45,063 nt of DNA from Sphingomonadales bacterium (GTDB lineage Bacteria; Pseudomonadota; Alphaproteobacteria; Sphingomonadales; Sphingomonadaceae), in contig JAACTG010000118.1 of NCBI GenBank assembly GCA_009993585.1, positions 1 through 45,063 of the forward strand. The letters are read 5' to 3'. Shown here piece after piece: positions 8,641-21,612 of the stretch (the first letter of the stretch is position 1; every line of letters starts with the position of its first letter). The translations under genes were made by a program, and so were the position numbers. The notes under the pieces are model-generated. The model was not told the DNA's origin. It saw nothing but the letters and a program-made list of their open reading frames with translations, and ran no database searches.

Positions 8641-8662
8641 CCCCTCCCGCAAGCGGGAGGGG
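8641..8662. repeat. Perfect short hairpin, REP-like (CCCCTCCCGC type)
   Basis: CCCCTCCCGC (8641-8650), then AA, then GCGGGAGGGG (8653-8662): a perfect ten-base inverted repeat four bases after the ccrM stop. There is no T-run. The same core occurs in 1960-1988. From general knowledge, sequences of this type are dispersed many times in sphingomonad genomes. Confidence 0.6.
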
Positions 8663-8666
8663 AGCG

Positions 8667-9984
<1,318 letters not shown>

Positions 9985-10004
9985 ACCCGCGATTATTGCG
10001 ACGC

Positions 10005-10601
10005 TCAGATCAGGACGAGCTGCCTGACGGGGGCGAAGCTGCGGCGATGGAGCGGGCACGGCCCGAGCTCGCCGAGCGCGGCCATGTGATCGCGCGTGCC
10101 ATATCCCTTGTGCCGGGCGAAACCATAGCCGGGATAGCGGGCATCGGCTTCGACCATCATCGCATCGCGCGTTTCCTTGGCGACGATCGACGCGGCCGAG
10201 ATGCAGCGTTCGATGGCGTCGCCGCCGACGATCGGTTCGGCGCGCCAGCGCCAGCCGGCGGTGCGCCCGTGCGGCGTCAGATTGCCGTCGACGAGCACGC
10301 GTTCGGGATCGCATCCCGCGGTTTTGCACAGCGCCTCGACCGCGCGCGTCATCGCCAGCATCGTCGCCGCGAAGATGTTGAGGGCGTCGATCTCCTCGAC
10401 CGAGGCGATACCGACACCGACGTGACAGCGATCGCGGATGCGCGGGTGCAGCGCGGCGCGGCGCGCGGCCGACAGGATCTTGCTGTCGGCCAGGCCGCGG
10501 ATCTGCCGCCCGCACAGGATCACCGCCGCGGCGACGACCGGTCCCGCCAGCGGACCGCGCCCGGCCTCGTCGACCCCGGCGACCGACCCGACCTCGCTCA
10601 T
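10005..10601 (-). CDS. rnhB: Ribonuclease HII
   Basis: Removes ribonucleotides misincorporated in DNA and RNA-DNA hybrids. The 198-residue protein begins [21 protein letters not shown], which holds the DEAGRG active-site motif, followed by [12 protein letters not shown], the acidic residue in VLVDGNLTP, and [14 protein letters not shown]. Length fits the family. I chose the ATG at 10601, which overlaps the thiD-VOC stop by four bases (ATGA); a longer in-frame extension upstream is only the antisense-like frame of thiD. Coupling to thiD places it in the glmM-thiD-rnhB operon. Confidence 0.95.
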   Translation of the reverse strand: MSEVGSVAGVDEAGRGPLAGPVVAAAVILCGRQIRGLADSKILSAARRAALHPRIRDRCHVGVGIASVEEIDALNIFAATMLAMTRAVEALCKTAGCDPERVLVDGNLTPHGRTAGWRWRAEPIVGGDAIERCISAASIVAKETRDAMMVEADARYPGYGFARHKGYGTRDHMAALGELGPCPLHRRSFAPVRQLVLI

Positions 10602-11767
10602 GCGCTGCGCCACGGCGGAAAGCGCCGGTTCTCGCCCGCCGAATAGAGGCAGACGATATTGCCGAACGGATCGCGCAGGCGCACCTCGCGCCACAGCCAG
10701 GGCTGGTCGATCGGCGCATGCTCGAACGCCAGCCCCGCGCGGCGCAAGCGGTCGACCTCGGCATCGAGATTGGCGCTTTCGAAATAGACCGTGGTGCCGC
10801 CCGGGGTACCGAAGCGCGGATCGCGATGGATCGAAAAGGTCGCCCCGCCGGCGAGTTCGAACCGCGCATAATCGGGCGGGTTGGCGACGATCTGCCTGAG
10901 GCCGAGCTGGCGATAGAAATCGCGCGACGCCGCGTAATCGTCCATGCAGACGGTGACCTGGTTCATGACGAGGCCGGTGCCCCAGCCCGCCCCGACACTG
11001 CCCTGCCCCATCGGGCCGTGGCCCTGGCCGAGCACCGGCGCGCCGCGCAACGCCATGCGGACGAATTCGCGCGCGCGGTCGACCGCGGCGGGCAGGTCGC
11101 AGCCATAGGCCAGGAAGGTCGCGATCGCGCTCGCCATCGTGCAACCGGTGCCGTGCGTGTGCGGCGTGTCGATCCGGCTGCCCTGCCAGCTCGTCATATT
11201 GTCTTCCTCGATCAGCGCATCGACGAGCTGGTCGCCCTCGTCGTGACCGCCCTTGATCAGCACCGCGCAGCCGTGATCGGACACAAGCTTGAGGGCCGAG
11301 GCGACGGGATCGTCCTCCTCGGGTCGATGCCCCGCCAGCGCGGCGAGCTCGGGCAGGTTGGGCGTGGCGATCGTCGCCCGGTCCATCAGCTCGGCGAACG
11401 CCGCGATCGTCGCGGCATCGGCCAGCGCCGCGCCGCTGGTGGCGACCATCACGGGGTCGAACACGATCGGCACCGCGTTCGCCTCGCGCAGCCGCTCGGC
11501 GACCGCGCGCGCGGTGTCGGGCGATCCGATCATGCCGATCTTGACCGCGTCGACGCCGATATCCTCGACGACCGCGTCGATCTGCGCCATGACGATGGCG
11601 GTCGGGACCGGGTGCACCGCATCGACGCCGACGGTGTTCTGCGCGGTCACCGCAGTGATCGCGGTCATCGCATGGCCGCCGAGCATTGTGATCGTCTTGA
11701 TATCGGCCTGAATGCCCGCGCCGCCGCCCGAATCCGATCCTGCAATGACGAGTATGCGCGGGGTCAC
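10598..11767 (-). CDS. thiD: ThiD kinase fused to a C-terminal VOC/glyoxalase domain
   Basis: Bifunctional hydroxymethylpyrimidine (phosphate) kinase of thiamine synthesis, fused to an extra domain; 389 residues. The ThiD part covers about residues 1-255: [20 protein letters not shown] at the start, [29 protein letters not shown], and the catalytic loop [13 protein letters not shown]. After a Gly-rich linker, residues from about 267 read as a VOC domain ([20 protein letters not shown], then [29 protein letters not shown]). There is no stop between them. An internal ATG at 10964 could start a separate 121-residue VOC protein but has no clear ribosome site. I chose the GTG at 11767, which overlaps the preceding gene's stop (GTGA); TTG at 11773 is possible. 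Confidence 0.9.
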   Translation of the reverse strand: MTPRILVIAGSDSGGGAGIQADIKTITMLGGHAMTAITAVTAQNTVGVDAVHPVPTAIVMAQIDAVVEDIGVDAVKIGMIGSPDTARAVAERLREANAVPIVFDPVMVATSGAALADAATIAAFAELMDRATIATPNLPELAALAGHRPEEDDPVASALKLVSDHGCAVLIKGGHDEGDQLVDALIEEDNMTSWQGSRIDTPHTHGTGCTMASAIATFLAYGCDLPAAVDRAREFVRMALRGAPVLGQGHGPMGQGSVGAGWGTGLVMNQVTVCMDDYAASRDFYRQLGLRQIVANPPDYARFELAGGATFSIHRDPRFGTPGGTTVYFESANLDAEVDRLRRAGLAFEHAPIDQPWLWREVRLRDPFGNIVCLYSAGENRRFPPWRSA

Positions 11768-11891
11768 GGGCAATGCCTTCGTTCGATCGACGCCGGATGC
11801 CGTTCCAGCGCCGCGCCCAGCTTAATCACGCATGGTTGGCAAAAGGTGCATTCGAACGAGCAAATTTCGATATCTTCGCGCATGTCGAGCA

Positions 11892-11892
<1 letters not shown>
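11764..11892 (-). CDS. Short Cys-rich DUF1272-like protein, internally shortened
   Basis: A 42-residue reading frame between glmM and thiD. It contains MLDMR, then [12 protein letters not shown], then [16 protein letters not shown]. The motif ICSFECTFC is characteristic of DUF1272 proteins, which are usually about 60-80 residues. By comparison with my recollection of that family, this copy lacks the first CxxC region and the later CPNCGG zinc-ribbon half, yet stays in frame. Cys11, Cys15, Cys18 and Cys21 remain and could bind a metal. The ATG overlaps the glmM stop by one base (TGATG) and the stop overlaps the thiD GTG (GTGA), so translation through it is probably required for coupling. It is either a functional mini-version or a remnant kept for coupling. 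Confidence 0.65.
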
Positions 11893-13235
<1,343 letters not shown>

Positions 13236-13365
13236 GGTCGCTCCCTTGCAAGGCGGTTGGTCGTCGAGCCTCCTATCGGCAAAGTCCGACCCGACGCAAG
13301 CCGGCCCGCGCCGGCCGATGCGAATTCGCCTTTTACGCCGTCGGCTTGCGTGTCATGACCGCGCG

Positions 13366-14653
13366 ATGACCGACACCGATACCGGCGCGCCCGCGGCCGA
13401 GGAAAGCTCCGCCATTCCCAACGTCCGCATTCCGGTCCTGTGGATCCTGGGGGCGCTGGTCGGCGGGCTGATCCTCGGCGCGATGATGGGCAACGCATCG
13501 CCGCTGGTGACCGAATCCGCCGACGTCGTCGGCACCGTCTGGCTCAACGGCCTCAGGATGACGGTCGTGCCGCTGGTCGTCGCGCTGCTGATCGTCGGCA
13601 TCGTACAGACCGCCAAGGTCGCGCGCGCCGGGCGCTTTACCGCCAAGGCGGTGCTGATCATGATCGCGATCCTGTGGAGCTCGTCGCTGATCGCCGCGCT
13701 GGTGACGCCGCTGCTGCTCGAGGCGTTCCCGATGCCGCGCGAGGCGGCGCAGGCGCTCGCCGCCGCGCTCGGCCAGTCGGCCCCGACCGGCGACATTCCA
13801 CCGTTCAGCGAATTCCTTCGCGCGATCGTGCCGACCAATCCGATCAATTCGGCCGCCAACGACGAAATCCTGCCGCTGATGATCTTCACCCTCGCCTTCG
13901 CCTTCGCCGTGTCGCGCCTCCCGCAAAAGCGCCGCCGCACCGTCTCCGATTTCTTCGAGGCGATCGCCGCGGCGATGATCATCCTGATCGGCTGGGTGCT
14001 GATGATCGCGCCGATCGGCGTCTTCGCGCTCGCGCTCGTCGTCGGCGCAAAGGCCGGCGCCGCCGCGTTCGGCGCGCTGGCGCATTACGTCCTCATCGTC
14101 ACCGCGGTCGGCACGATCGTCTGGCTGCTCGCCTTCGTCGTCGCGCGCGTCGCCGGTCGCCAGCCGCTCGGCAAGTTCGTCCGCGCCGCCATCCCCGCGC
14201 ACGCCGTCGCGATCTCGACGCAAAGCTCGCTCGCCTCGCTGCCGGCGATGGTCGAGGGTTCGAAATCGCTCGGCATCGACGAACGCAAGGTCGATATCGT
14301 GCTGCCGATCGCGGTCGCGCTGTTCCGCGCCACCGGCCCGGCGATGAACCTCGCGGTCGCGATCTACGTCGCGCACTGGCTCGGCATCACGCTGACGGTG
14401 CCGATGCTCGCCGCCGGCGTCATCGTCGCGGCGATCACGACGATGGGCGCGGTGTCGCTGCCCGGATCAATCAGCTTCATCAGCTCGATCGCGCCGATCA
14501 ACCTCGCCATGGGACTGCCGGTGCAGCCGCTCGGGCTGCTGGTCGCGGTCGAAACTTTTCCCGATATCATGCGTACGGTCGGTAACGTGACGATGGACAT
14601 GGCGGTGACCACGACGGTCGCGGCGCACTCCCCCAATTTGAAGGAAAGCGGAC

Positions 14654-14676
<23 letters not shown>
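13366..14676 (+). CDS. Dicarboxylate/amino acid:cation symporter (DAACS/SLC1 family)
   Basis: A 436-residue inner-membrane secondary transporter. About eight hydrophobic segments are visible ([53 protein letters not shown] and others). Family features are the serine-rich hairpin [12 protein letters not shown] and the later helix region [19 protein letters not shown], which replaces the NMDGT sequence of classical glutamate carriers, so the substrate may differ. The ATG at 13366 gives a plausible cytoplasmic N-terminus; the ribosome site is weak. Its 3' end overlaps the aldo/keto reductase gene by 23 bases, indicating cotranscription. Confidence 0.85.
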
Positions 14677-15661
<985 letters not shown>

Positions 15662-15668
15662 CGCCGCG

Positions 15669-16367
15669 CTAGCCGATCCAGCGCCAGAGTCCCGCAACCG
15701 GCGCTCCGGCCGCGGCATGCGCCCAGCTCGCGCCGAGCCACACCAGCGTGCCGATCGCCAGCACGCCCGGCGATGGCATCGCCGCGCCCCATGACAGGCG
15801 CCCGGTCAGCTGCGCCGCGAACGGGACATAGGCGGTCTTCGCGCGCCACCCGTGCCAGACGTCGCCCATCAGCCGTTCCTTCTTGCCGTCCTGGCCGAAC
15901 GCGCCGCCGAGCGCGAGGACGATGATCGCGAGCATCAGGACATGGTTGCGCGCGCTCGGCGCGATCAGGACATGGACCAGCCCCCAGATCGCGAAGCTCC
16001 ACATCATCGGGTGGCGCGTGATCGCGAACACGCCCCGGGGATCGCGCAACGCGGCGCGGCTGGCGCCGGGCGCGGGCAGCGCCGGGTTGCCGCTGAAGCT
16101 GCCGACGAGCAGCACCGAGGCGACCCACATCAGCGCCGTCGCGACGATCCACGCCGTATCGCCGCCATTGTAATCGACGCGGTCGGGGGCCGCGCGCCAC
16201 GCCCACAGCATCCAGCCGAAGGTCGCCAGCGCGACGAGCGAGTACAGGCCGCGAAAGCCGCCCTCGCCCAGTCGGCGCGCCAGCGGCGCCCGCAACGGAT
16301 GCGACAGGACGAAATGGCTACCGACGAACGCCACGCTCGCCACGATCAGCATCGTCATCGCATCCAT
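15669..16367 (-). CDS. NnrU family membrane protein
   Basis: A 232-residue integral membrane protein with about six hydrophobic segments. Family features are FVGSHFVLSHPLRAPLARRL near the N-terminus, FRGLYSLVALATF, and ITRHPMMWSFAIWGLVH, in which His residues sit in membrane segments. NnrU was first described in nitrogen-oxide metabolism, but many relatives are in organisms with no denitrification genes nearby, as here, so its role is uncertain. It is convergent with the aldo/keto reductase (seven bases apart) and lies just downstream of the amidohydrolase pair on the same strand. Confidence 0.85.
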   Translation of the reverse strand: MDAMTMLIVASVAFVGSHFVLSHPLRAPLARRLGEGGFRGLYSLVALATFGWMLWAWRAAPDRVDYNGGDTAWIVATALMWVASVLLVGSFSGNPALPAPGASRAALRDPRGVFAITRHPMMWSFAIWGLVHVLIAPSARNHVLMLAIIVLALGGAFGQDGKKERLMGDVWHGWRAKTAYVPFAAQLTGRLSWGAAMPSPGVLAIGTLVWLGASWAHAAAGAPVAGLWRWIG

Positions 16368-16378
16368 CGCCGCCGCTC

Positions 16379-17689
16379 CTATCGGTCGTACGCCTTGGGC
16401 AGCGCGCCTTCGGACGGCGTCGCATAGCGATCGCGCAGGCGGTCCTGCCGTGTTGCCAAAGGTTGCGCGACGCCGTCGATATAGACCGCGACCGGGCGGC
16501 TCGCCAGTTCGAGCGGGTCGCCGTCCCAGATCACGACGTCGCCGACGCGGCCGGGGCGAAGCGAGCCGATGACGTCGCCCATTCCCGCGATCTCCGCCGG
16601 GCGCGAGCTGATCGTCGCGAATGCCTCGTCCCAGCTCAGCCCCGCCGCGCCGGGCACTCTTTCCAGCCCGACGAGATTGCCGGCATATTGGGTGAGGTAA
16701 TGGATCATGTGCACGTCCCAGTCGTCGACCATGCCGATCGCGACGGTGACGCCGGCGTCCTCCATCCGGCCGACGTTCGACTGGGTCGCGGCAAGCTGTT
16801 CGAAACTGGCGGGCAGGTCGTTGAGCGCGGGGGCGATGACGGGCACGCCCGCCGCCTCGATCTCGCGCGCCACCGTCCAGCCTTCGACCGCGCCGACCAG
16901 CACCAGCCTGATCCCGGCAAATTCGCGCTTGAGCTTGACGACGTTCAAGATGTCGGCCGCGCGATCGGCCTTGACGAACAACAGGTCGCGCCCGTCGATG
17001 ACGCGCGCCAGCGCCTCGGCATCGGCGCGCAGCAGGATCGAATCCTTCGACCGCCCGTCATAGGCCGCCGGGTTGCGCGCATAATCGCGCGCCTCCTGGA
17101 GCAGCGCGCGAAAGGTAAGGAAGGTCGCGGCGCGGCTGCCGCCCGCCTGGCCCGCGCCGCGTTCGCCGAACTCGACATATTGGAACACGCCGCCGCGCGT
17201 CAGCATGTCGCGGTCGGCGCCGAGATCGACGACCGCGCCGCGACCGCGGAACAGGCCGCTCGACGACCCCGGATAGACGAGCGCGCGGGTGACGCCATAG
17301 GCGCGGTTGACCGCGATCGCCGATCCGAGCGGGTTGAGCGCGGGGGCGATATCGATCGCTGCGTTGAACGGCGAGCGCGTCGCGCCGGTGTCGTTGCTGC
17401 CCTCGACGGCGTCGATCTCGACCAGGCCGATGCGGCTGAAGCCCGCGACGAGTCCCGGCGTGACCCAGGCGCCGCGGGCGTCGATCGCCGACATGCCGGC
17501 GGGCGCGCCCCCCGCCCCCGCGCTGACGACCTTGCCGCCGCGCACGACGACGGTGCCGCCGTCGATCGGCGCCGAACCGTCGCCGATGACGAGCCTGGCA
17601 TTGGTGATCGCGACATCCTGCGCCTGCGCGGCGGGGGCGAAGACGGCCGTCGCGAGCAGCGCGGCGGCGAGCGTTGCGATGCGCGTCAT
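16379..17689 (-). CDS. Amidohydrolase-like protein without the metal-binding HxH motif
   Basis: A 436-residue predicted periplasmic protein with a cleavable signal peptide (MTRIATLAAALLATAVFAPA, then AQAQ). It keeps the composite amidohydrolase frame: ITNARLVIGDG, GGTVVVRGGKVVSAG, AWVTPGLV, and at the C-terminus ISSRPAEIAGMGDVIGSLRPG then GDVVIWDGDPLE. Where active relatives have TPG-x-x-D-x-HSH, this protein has TPGLVAGFSRIGLVEID, so the first two metal ligands are missing. It is therefore probably inactive or structural. The ATG at 17689 overlaps the stop of the upstream, intact amidohydrolase (ATGA). The likely role is as a partner subunit of that enzyme. Confidence 0.85.
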   Translation of the reverse strand: MTRIATLAAALLATAVFAPAAQAQDVAITNARLVIGDGSAPIDGGTVVVRGGKVVSAGAGGAPAGMSAIDARGAWVTPGLVAGFSRIGLVEIDAVEGSNDTGATRSPFNAAIDIAPALNPLGSAIAVNRAYGVTRALVYPGSSSGLFRGRGAVVDLGADRDMLTRGGVFQYVEFGERGAGQAGGSRAATFLTFRALLQEARDYARNPAAYDGRSKDSILLRADAEALARVIDGRDLLFVKADRAADILNVVKLKREFAGIRLVLVGAVEGWTVAREIEAAGVPVIAPALNDLPASFEQLAATQSNVGRMEDAGVTVAIGMVDDWDVHMIHYLTQYAGNLVGLERVPGAAGLSWDEAFATISSRPAEIAGMGDVIGSLRPGRVGDVVIWDGDPLELASRPVAVYIDGVAQPLATRQDRLRDRYATPSEGALPKAYDR

Positions 17690-19101
17690 TTCACGTCTCC
17701 TTCGCCGGGCTGGCCGAGTTCGAAATCGGTCACCGGGCGGCGCGCCGGGTCGCTGGCGTCGAACAGCAATGCGCCGTCGACCCAGACCTTGGCCGGGCGC
17801 GTATAGACGCTGAACGGATTGCCGTTCCACAGCACGATGTCGGCCATCTTGCCGGGCGTCAGGCTGCCCGTCTGCTGCTCGATGCCGAGCGCCTTGGCGG
17901 GGTTGGAGCTGAGCCAGGTCCACGCCTCGGCATCGCTGATCGCGATCCCCATGCGGCGACCGCTGGCGAGCGCCTTGGCCGCTTCCTGGTTGAGCCGCTG
18001 GATGCCGTTGGCGTCGTCCGAATGGACGATCGTGCAGGCGCCCGCCTGCTGCACCAGCGCGATGTTTTCGGGGACGCTGTCATAGGCCTCGAGCTTGAAC
18101 CCCCACCAGTCGGCCCACATCGCCGAACAGACGCCGTTCTTGGCGAGCAGGTCGGCGACCTTGTAGCTTTCGACGGCGTGGTGGAAGGCGGTGACCTTAT
18201 AGCCGAATTCCTTCGCCATATCGATCACCAGCGCCATCTCGTCGGCGCGATAGCAGTGATTGTGGACCAGGATGTCGCCCGCGAGCACGCCGGCGAGCGT
18301 TTCGTTGGCAAGGTCGCGCGCGACCTCCTTGCCGGCGTCGACCTTGCGCTTGTACTCGAGCGCCCTTGCCCAGGTCGCGCGGTTGACCGCGAAATTGCCC
18401 ATCCGGGTCGAGGGCATCCGCCCCTTGCCGCCGTAGACCCGCTTCGGATTTTCGCCGCACGCCATCTTCATGCCATAGGGCGCGCCGGGGAACTTCATCC
18501 CCTGGACGGTGCGCGACGGCACGTTCTTGAGTGTGACCGTCCGGCCGCCCATCAGGTTCGCCGATCCGGGCAGGATCTGCAACGCGGTGATGCCGCCATT
18601 GGCCATCGCGCGGCCGAAGCCGGGATCCTGCGGCCAGACGCTGTGCTCGGCCCACACCTCGGGCGTCGTCGGGCTGGTCGCCTCGTTGCCGTCGCTGGTC
18701 GAATCGATGCCCGGCGAGGGATAGACGCCGAGATGGCTGTGCACGTCGATGATGCCGGGGGTGACGAAGCGGCCCGTGCCGTCGATCACCGTCGCGCCGG
18801 CGGGGATCGGCGTCGCCGCATCGCCCGCGGCGACGATCTTGCCGTTGGCGAAGACGACGGTGCCGCCGTCGATCCGGCCGCCCTCACCGTCGAACACGGT
18901 GACGTTGGTGATCGCCGTCGGCACGCCGGGATAGGCACGATAGGTCGATGGATAGGGGTTGGTGTCGAACGGCGGCGGCTTGACCGCGGGGTCGCTTGCG
19001 CTGGCGGTATCGCCGGTGTCGGCGGCGGTTGTCGCGCACCCGCCGAGCATGGCCAGGACGGCCAGCGAAATGCCCGCCCGCAACGTGATGTTTGGTCCCA
19101 C
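17686..19101 (-). CDS. Amidohydrolase family lipoprotein with intact HxH
   Basis: A metal-dependent hydrolase of the imidazolonepropionase/prolidase-like amidohydrolase group, 471 residues from the chosen start. A lipoprotein signal ends LAMLGG-C, so it is membrane-anchored outside the cytoplasm. It has TNVTVFDGEG, FVTPGIIDVHSHLGVYP with the metal-binding HSH, ILVHNHCYR, VTAFHHAVESYK, CTIVHSDDANG (metal Asp), and the closing LTPGKMADIVLWNGNPFSVY. I chose GTG at 19101 because GGGGGAG lies nine bases upstream; TTG at 19134 or GTG at 19107 would lengthen it. Lying 96 bases after a peptide transporter gene, it may hydrolyse peptide or cyclic amide substrates. Confidence 0.88.
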   Translation of the reverse strand: MGPNITLRAGISLAVLAMLGGCATTAADTGDTASASDPAVKPPPFDTNPYPSTYRAYPGVPTAITNVTVFDGEGGRIDGGTVVFANGKIVAAGDAATPIPAGATVIDGTGRFVTPGIIDVHSHLGVYPSPGIDSTSDGNEATSPTTPEVWAEHSVWPQDPGFGRAMANGGITALQILPGSANLMGGRTVTLKNVPSRTVQGMKFPGAPYGMKMACGENPKRVYGGKGRMPSTRMGNFAVNRATWARALEYKRKVDAGKEVARDLANETLAGVLAGDILVHNHCYRADEMALVIDMAKEFGYKVTAFHHAVESYKVADLLAKNGVCSAMWADWWGFKLEAYDSVPENIALVQQAGACTIVHSDDANGIQRLNQEAAKALASGRRMGIAISDAEAWTWLSSNPAKALGIEQQTGSLTPGKMADIVLWNGNPFSVYTRPAKVWVDGALLFDASDPARRPVTDFELGQPGEGDVK

Positions 19102-19197
19102 CGTCACCCACTCCCCCGATTGATTCGACCACAATGCGTAACGCGCCGCCGGTCGATTGACCAGCGGCGCGTTGCAACTGTCGTCAGGGCAAGGGTT

Positions 19198-20841
19198 TTA
19201 GCCCCTTGGCGAGGTATCCGGATGAACCCCGGCCGCCTGCGGCTCGCCGACTTCGCCCCGGCCGAGCAGGTCGTCGCCCGGGTCGGCGTCACGCAGCGTG
19301 TCGAGGTGCATCCATTTCTTCACGATCGGGCTGAGCGCCAGCACGACCACCGCCGCGCCGATCGCCACCCAACCGATCTGGTTGTAGATGTCGAGCACCG
19401 CGCCCTTGGTCATCTCGCCGTCTTCGCCGCCGGTCGCTTCGCCGATCTTGCCCGCGACGAAATTGCCGACTGCGGTCATGTAGAACCATGCACCCATGAT
19501 CAGCGACGCCATGAACGATGGCGCCAGCCGGTTCATCGCGCTGAGGCCGACCGGTGACAGGCACAGCTCGCCGGTCGTGTGGAGCAGGTAGATCAGGAAG
19601 ACGAAGAGCACCGGCGTGGCGACTTCGGGTCCGACCGAATTGGCGCCCCAGACGAAGACGAGGAAGCCGAGACCGACCTGCGCCAGCGCGAGCGCGAACT
19701 TGGCCGGAGCCGAAGGTTCGAGACCGCGCTTGCCTAGGAATTGCCAGAGCCCCGCGAAAATCGGCGCAAAGATGATGATGTAGATCGGGTTGATCGACTG
19801 GAACAGCGACGCCGGGATGTCGCCGATATTGGCATAGCGATCGGTATAGAGGTTGAGGCTGCCGCCCGCCTGTTCGAACAGACCCCAGAACAGGGGGTTG
19901 AGCGCGACCAGGAAGAGGATGGCGAAAATCCGCTCGCGCGCATCCTTGGGCAGTTTGAACGCCTGGTAGAGGACGTAGCCGAGCAGGCCGAGACCCGAGA
20001 TGATGAGCAGGCTCTGGATGATATCCTGATACTGCACGAGCGCCCACATCACCGCGACCGCGGCGACGCCGGTGGCATAGATCAGCATCTCCTTCTGGCG
20101 CGAAATCGCGGCCGGCGCTTCACCTGCGCCGAGCAGGACCTTCTTGCCGAGCACGAAGACGACCAGGCCGGCGATCATGCCGATACCCGCGAGGCCGAAA
20201 CCATAGCTCCAGCCGACCCGCTGGCCGAGATAGCCGACCAGGATCGTGCCGAGCGCGGCGCCGACGTTGATGCCCATGTAGAAGATCGTATAGGCGCTGT
20301 CGCGACGCAGATCGGTCAGCCGGTAAAGCTGCCCGACCATCACCGAGATGTTCGCCTTGAGGAAGCCCGAACCGACGATGATCAGCGCCAGCGCCAGCCA
20401 GAACACGTTGATCGTGGAATCGGCTTGGCCGCCGACACCCTCGACCGCCATGAAACCGTGGCCGAAGGCGAGCAGGATGCCGCCGAACAGCACGGCCTTG
20501 CGCTGACCGAGGTAGCGATCGGCCAGATAACCGCCGAGCACCGGCGTAATGTAGACGAGGCTGGTATAGGCGCCGTAGATCAGCGTCGACTGGCCGTCGC
20601 TGAACAGCCAATGCTGCGTCAGGTAGAAAATGAGCAGCGCACGCATGCCGTAATAGGAAAAGCGTTCCCACATTTCGGCGAAGAACAGCATGTACAGGCC
20701 CTTGGGATGGCCCGCGAATTCCGGTTTCGACCGCATCAGCGCATAGCCGCCGATCGCCAAAAAGGCGCCCAACACGACGACGGCGATCGCGGCGATCCAG
20801 TCGCCTTCCTGCCACTGGGACATTTCCAACATTGGTGTCAC
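19198..20841 (-). CDS. Proton-dependent oligopeptide transporter (POT/PTR2 family)
   Basis: A 547-residue major-facilitator peptide importer with at least twelve hydrophobic segments. The family signature is clear: FFAEMWERFSYYGMRALLIF carries the ExxERFxYYG proton-coupling motif, followed by YGAYTSLVYITPVLGGYLAD and later FLIYLLHTTGELCLSPVGLS. It should take up di- and tripeptides across the inner membrane. The GTG start has AAGGGG upstream; ATGs nine and eighteen bases later are alternatives. It is first in a run with two amidohydrolases downstream, suggesting a peptide uptake and breakdown unit. Confidence 0.93.
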   Translation of the reverse strand: MTPMLEMSQWQEGDWIAAIAVVVLGAFLAIGGYALMRSKPEFAGHPKGLYMLFFAEMWERFSYYGMRALLIFYLTQHWLFSDGQSTLIYGAYTSLVYITPVLGGYLADRYLGQRKAVLFGGILLAFGHGFMAVEGVGGQADSTINVFWLALALIIVGSGFLKANISVMVGQLYRLTDLRRDSAYTIFYMGINVGAALGTILVGYLGQRVGWSYGFGLAGIGMIAGLVVFVLGKKVLLGAGEAPAAISRQKEMLIYATGVAAVAVMWALVQYQDIIQSLLIISGLGLLGYVLYQAFKLPKDARERIFAILFLVALNPLFWGLFEQAGGSLNLYTDRYANIGDIPASLFQSINPIYIIIFAPIFAGLWQFLGKRGLEPSAPAKFALALAQVGLGFLVFVWGANSVGPEVATPVLFVFLIYLLHTTGELCLSPVGLSAMNRLAPSFMASLIMGAWFYMTAVGNFVAGKIGEATGGEDGEMTKGAVLDIYNQIGWVAIGAAVVVLALSPIVKKWMHLDTLRDADPGDDLLGRGEVGEPQAAGVHPDTSPRG

Positions 20842-20970
20842 GACATCATTCCCCTTTTAATCCGACGCTTGACGCGGCCTATTGTCTGCTGGCGCGGCAC
20901 CGTAGCGCCGAATCCGCGCTTGTGAAGCCCGCATTGTCGCTTTTCATTCATGCCGCTAGTCGCTGTCGCC

Positions 20971-21558
20971 ATGCTGAACGATCCTTCGAGCCTGCCTTCC
21001 TATCTCGCCTCGCGGCGCTCATCGCGCCCGCGCGACCTCGTCGCGCCCGGCCCCGACGCGACGCAACTCGACGCGATTTTGACGATCGCGGCGCGCACCC
21101 CCGACCATGGCAAGCTGGCGCCGTGGCGCTTCGTCGTCGTCGCCAGCGATCGCCGCGATGCCTTTGCCGCGATGCTGACGGCAGCCTATCGTGGCGAAAA
21201 GCCCAATGCCGGGCGCGTCGAGATCGACGCGGTCGATGCGTTCGCCCACCAGGCGCCGTGCCTCGTCGTCGTCCTATCGACCCCCGACACCGCGAGCCGC
21301 ATCCCGCTTTGGGAACAGCAGCTGTCGTGCGGGGCGGCCGCGATGAACCTGATCCACGGCGCCCATGCGCACGGCTTCGCCGCCGGCTGGGTGACCGGCT
21401 GGGCGAGCTTCAACGCCGCCGTCGCCGCATCGCTGGGCGCCGGGCCCGACGACCGCATCGCCGGTTTCGTCTTCATCGGCAGCCCGGGCGAATCGCCCGC
21501 GGAACGGATCCGGCCGGCACTCGCCGACGTCGTTTCGCACTGGTCGCCGCGCCCCTGA
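20971..21558 (+). CDS. Nitroreductase family protein
   Basis: A 195-residue FMN-dependent nitroreductase-like protein, closest in pattern to the YdjA type. It has RRSSRPRDLVAPGPD near the N-terminus, AARTPDHGKLAPWRFVVV (flavin-binding strand), LSCGAAAMNLIHGAHAHG and AAGWVTGWASFNAAV. Physiological substrate unknown. I chose the ATG at 20971 (MLNDPSS); an in-frame ATG at 20950 would add seven residues. It is divergent from the peptide transporter. The following GntR gene is on the same strand, 54 bases away. Confidence 0.88.
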   Translation: MLNDPSSLPSYLASRRSSRPRDLVAPGPDATQLDAILTIAARTPDHGKLAPWRFVVVASDRRDAFAAMLTAAYRGEKPNAGRVEIDAVDAFAHQAPCLVVVLSTPDTASRIPLWEQQLSCGAAAMNLIHGAHAHGFAAGWVTGWASFNAAVAASLGAGPDDRIAGFVFIGSPGESPAERIRPALADVVSHWSPRP

Positions 21559-21612
21559 ACCGCGCCGATCAGGCGGCTTGACCGCCGCACTGTATTATGG
21601 CAATAAATCGGA

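Noticed and set aside
10598-10964. Separate VOC gene starting at the internal ATG
   Set aside because: The upstream thiD frame is continuous into it and no ribosome site precedes the ATG; kept as one fusion gene.
17674-19557. 627-codon plus-strand open frame opposite the amidohydrolases
   Set aside because: Low-complexity Arg/Asp/Gly sequence; the opposite strand carries clear amidohydrolase motifs.
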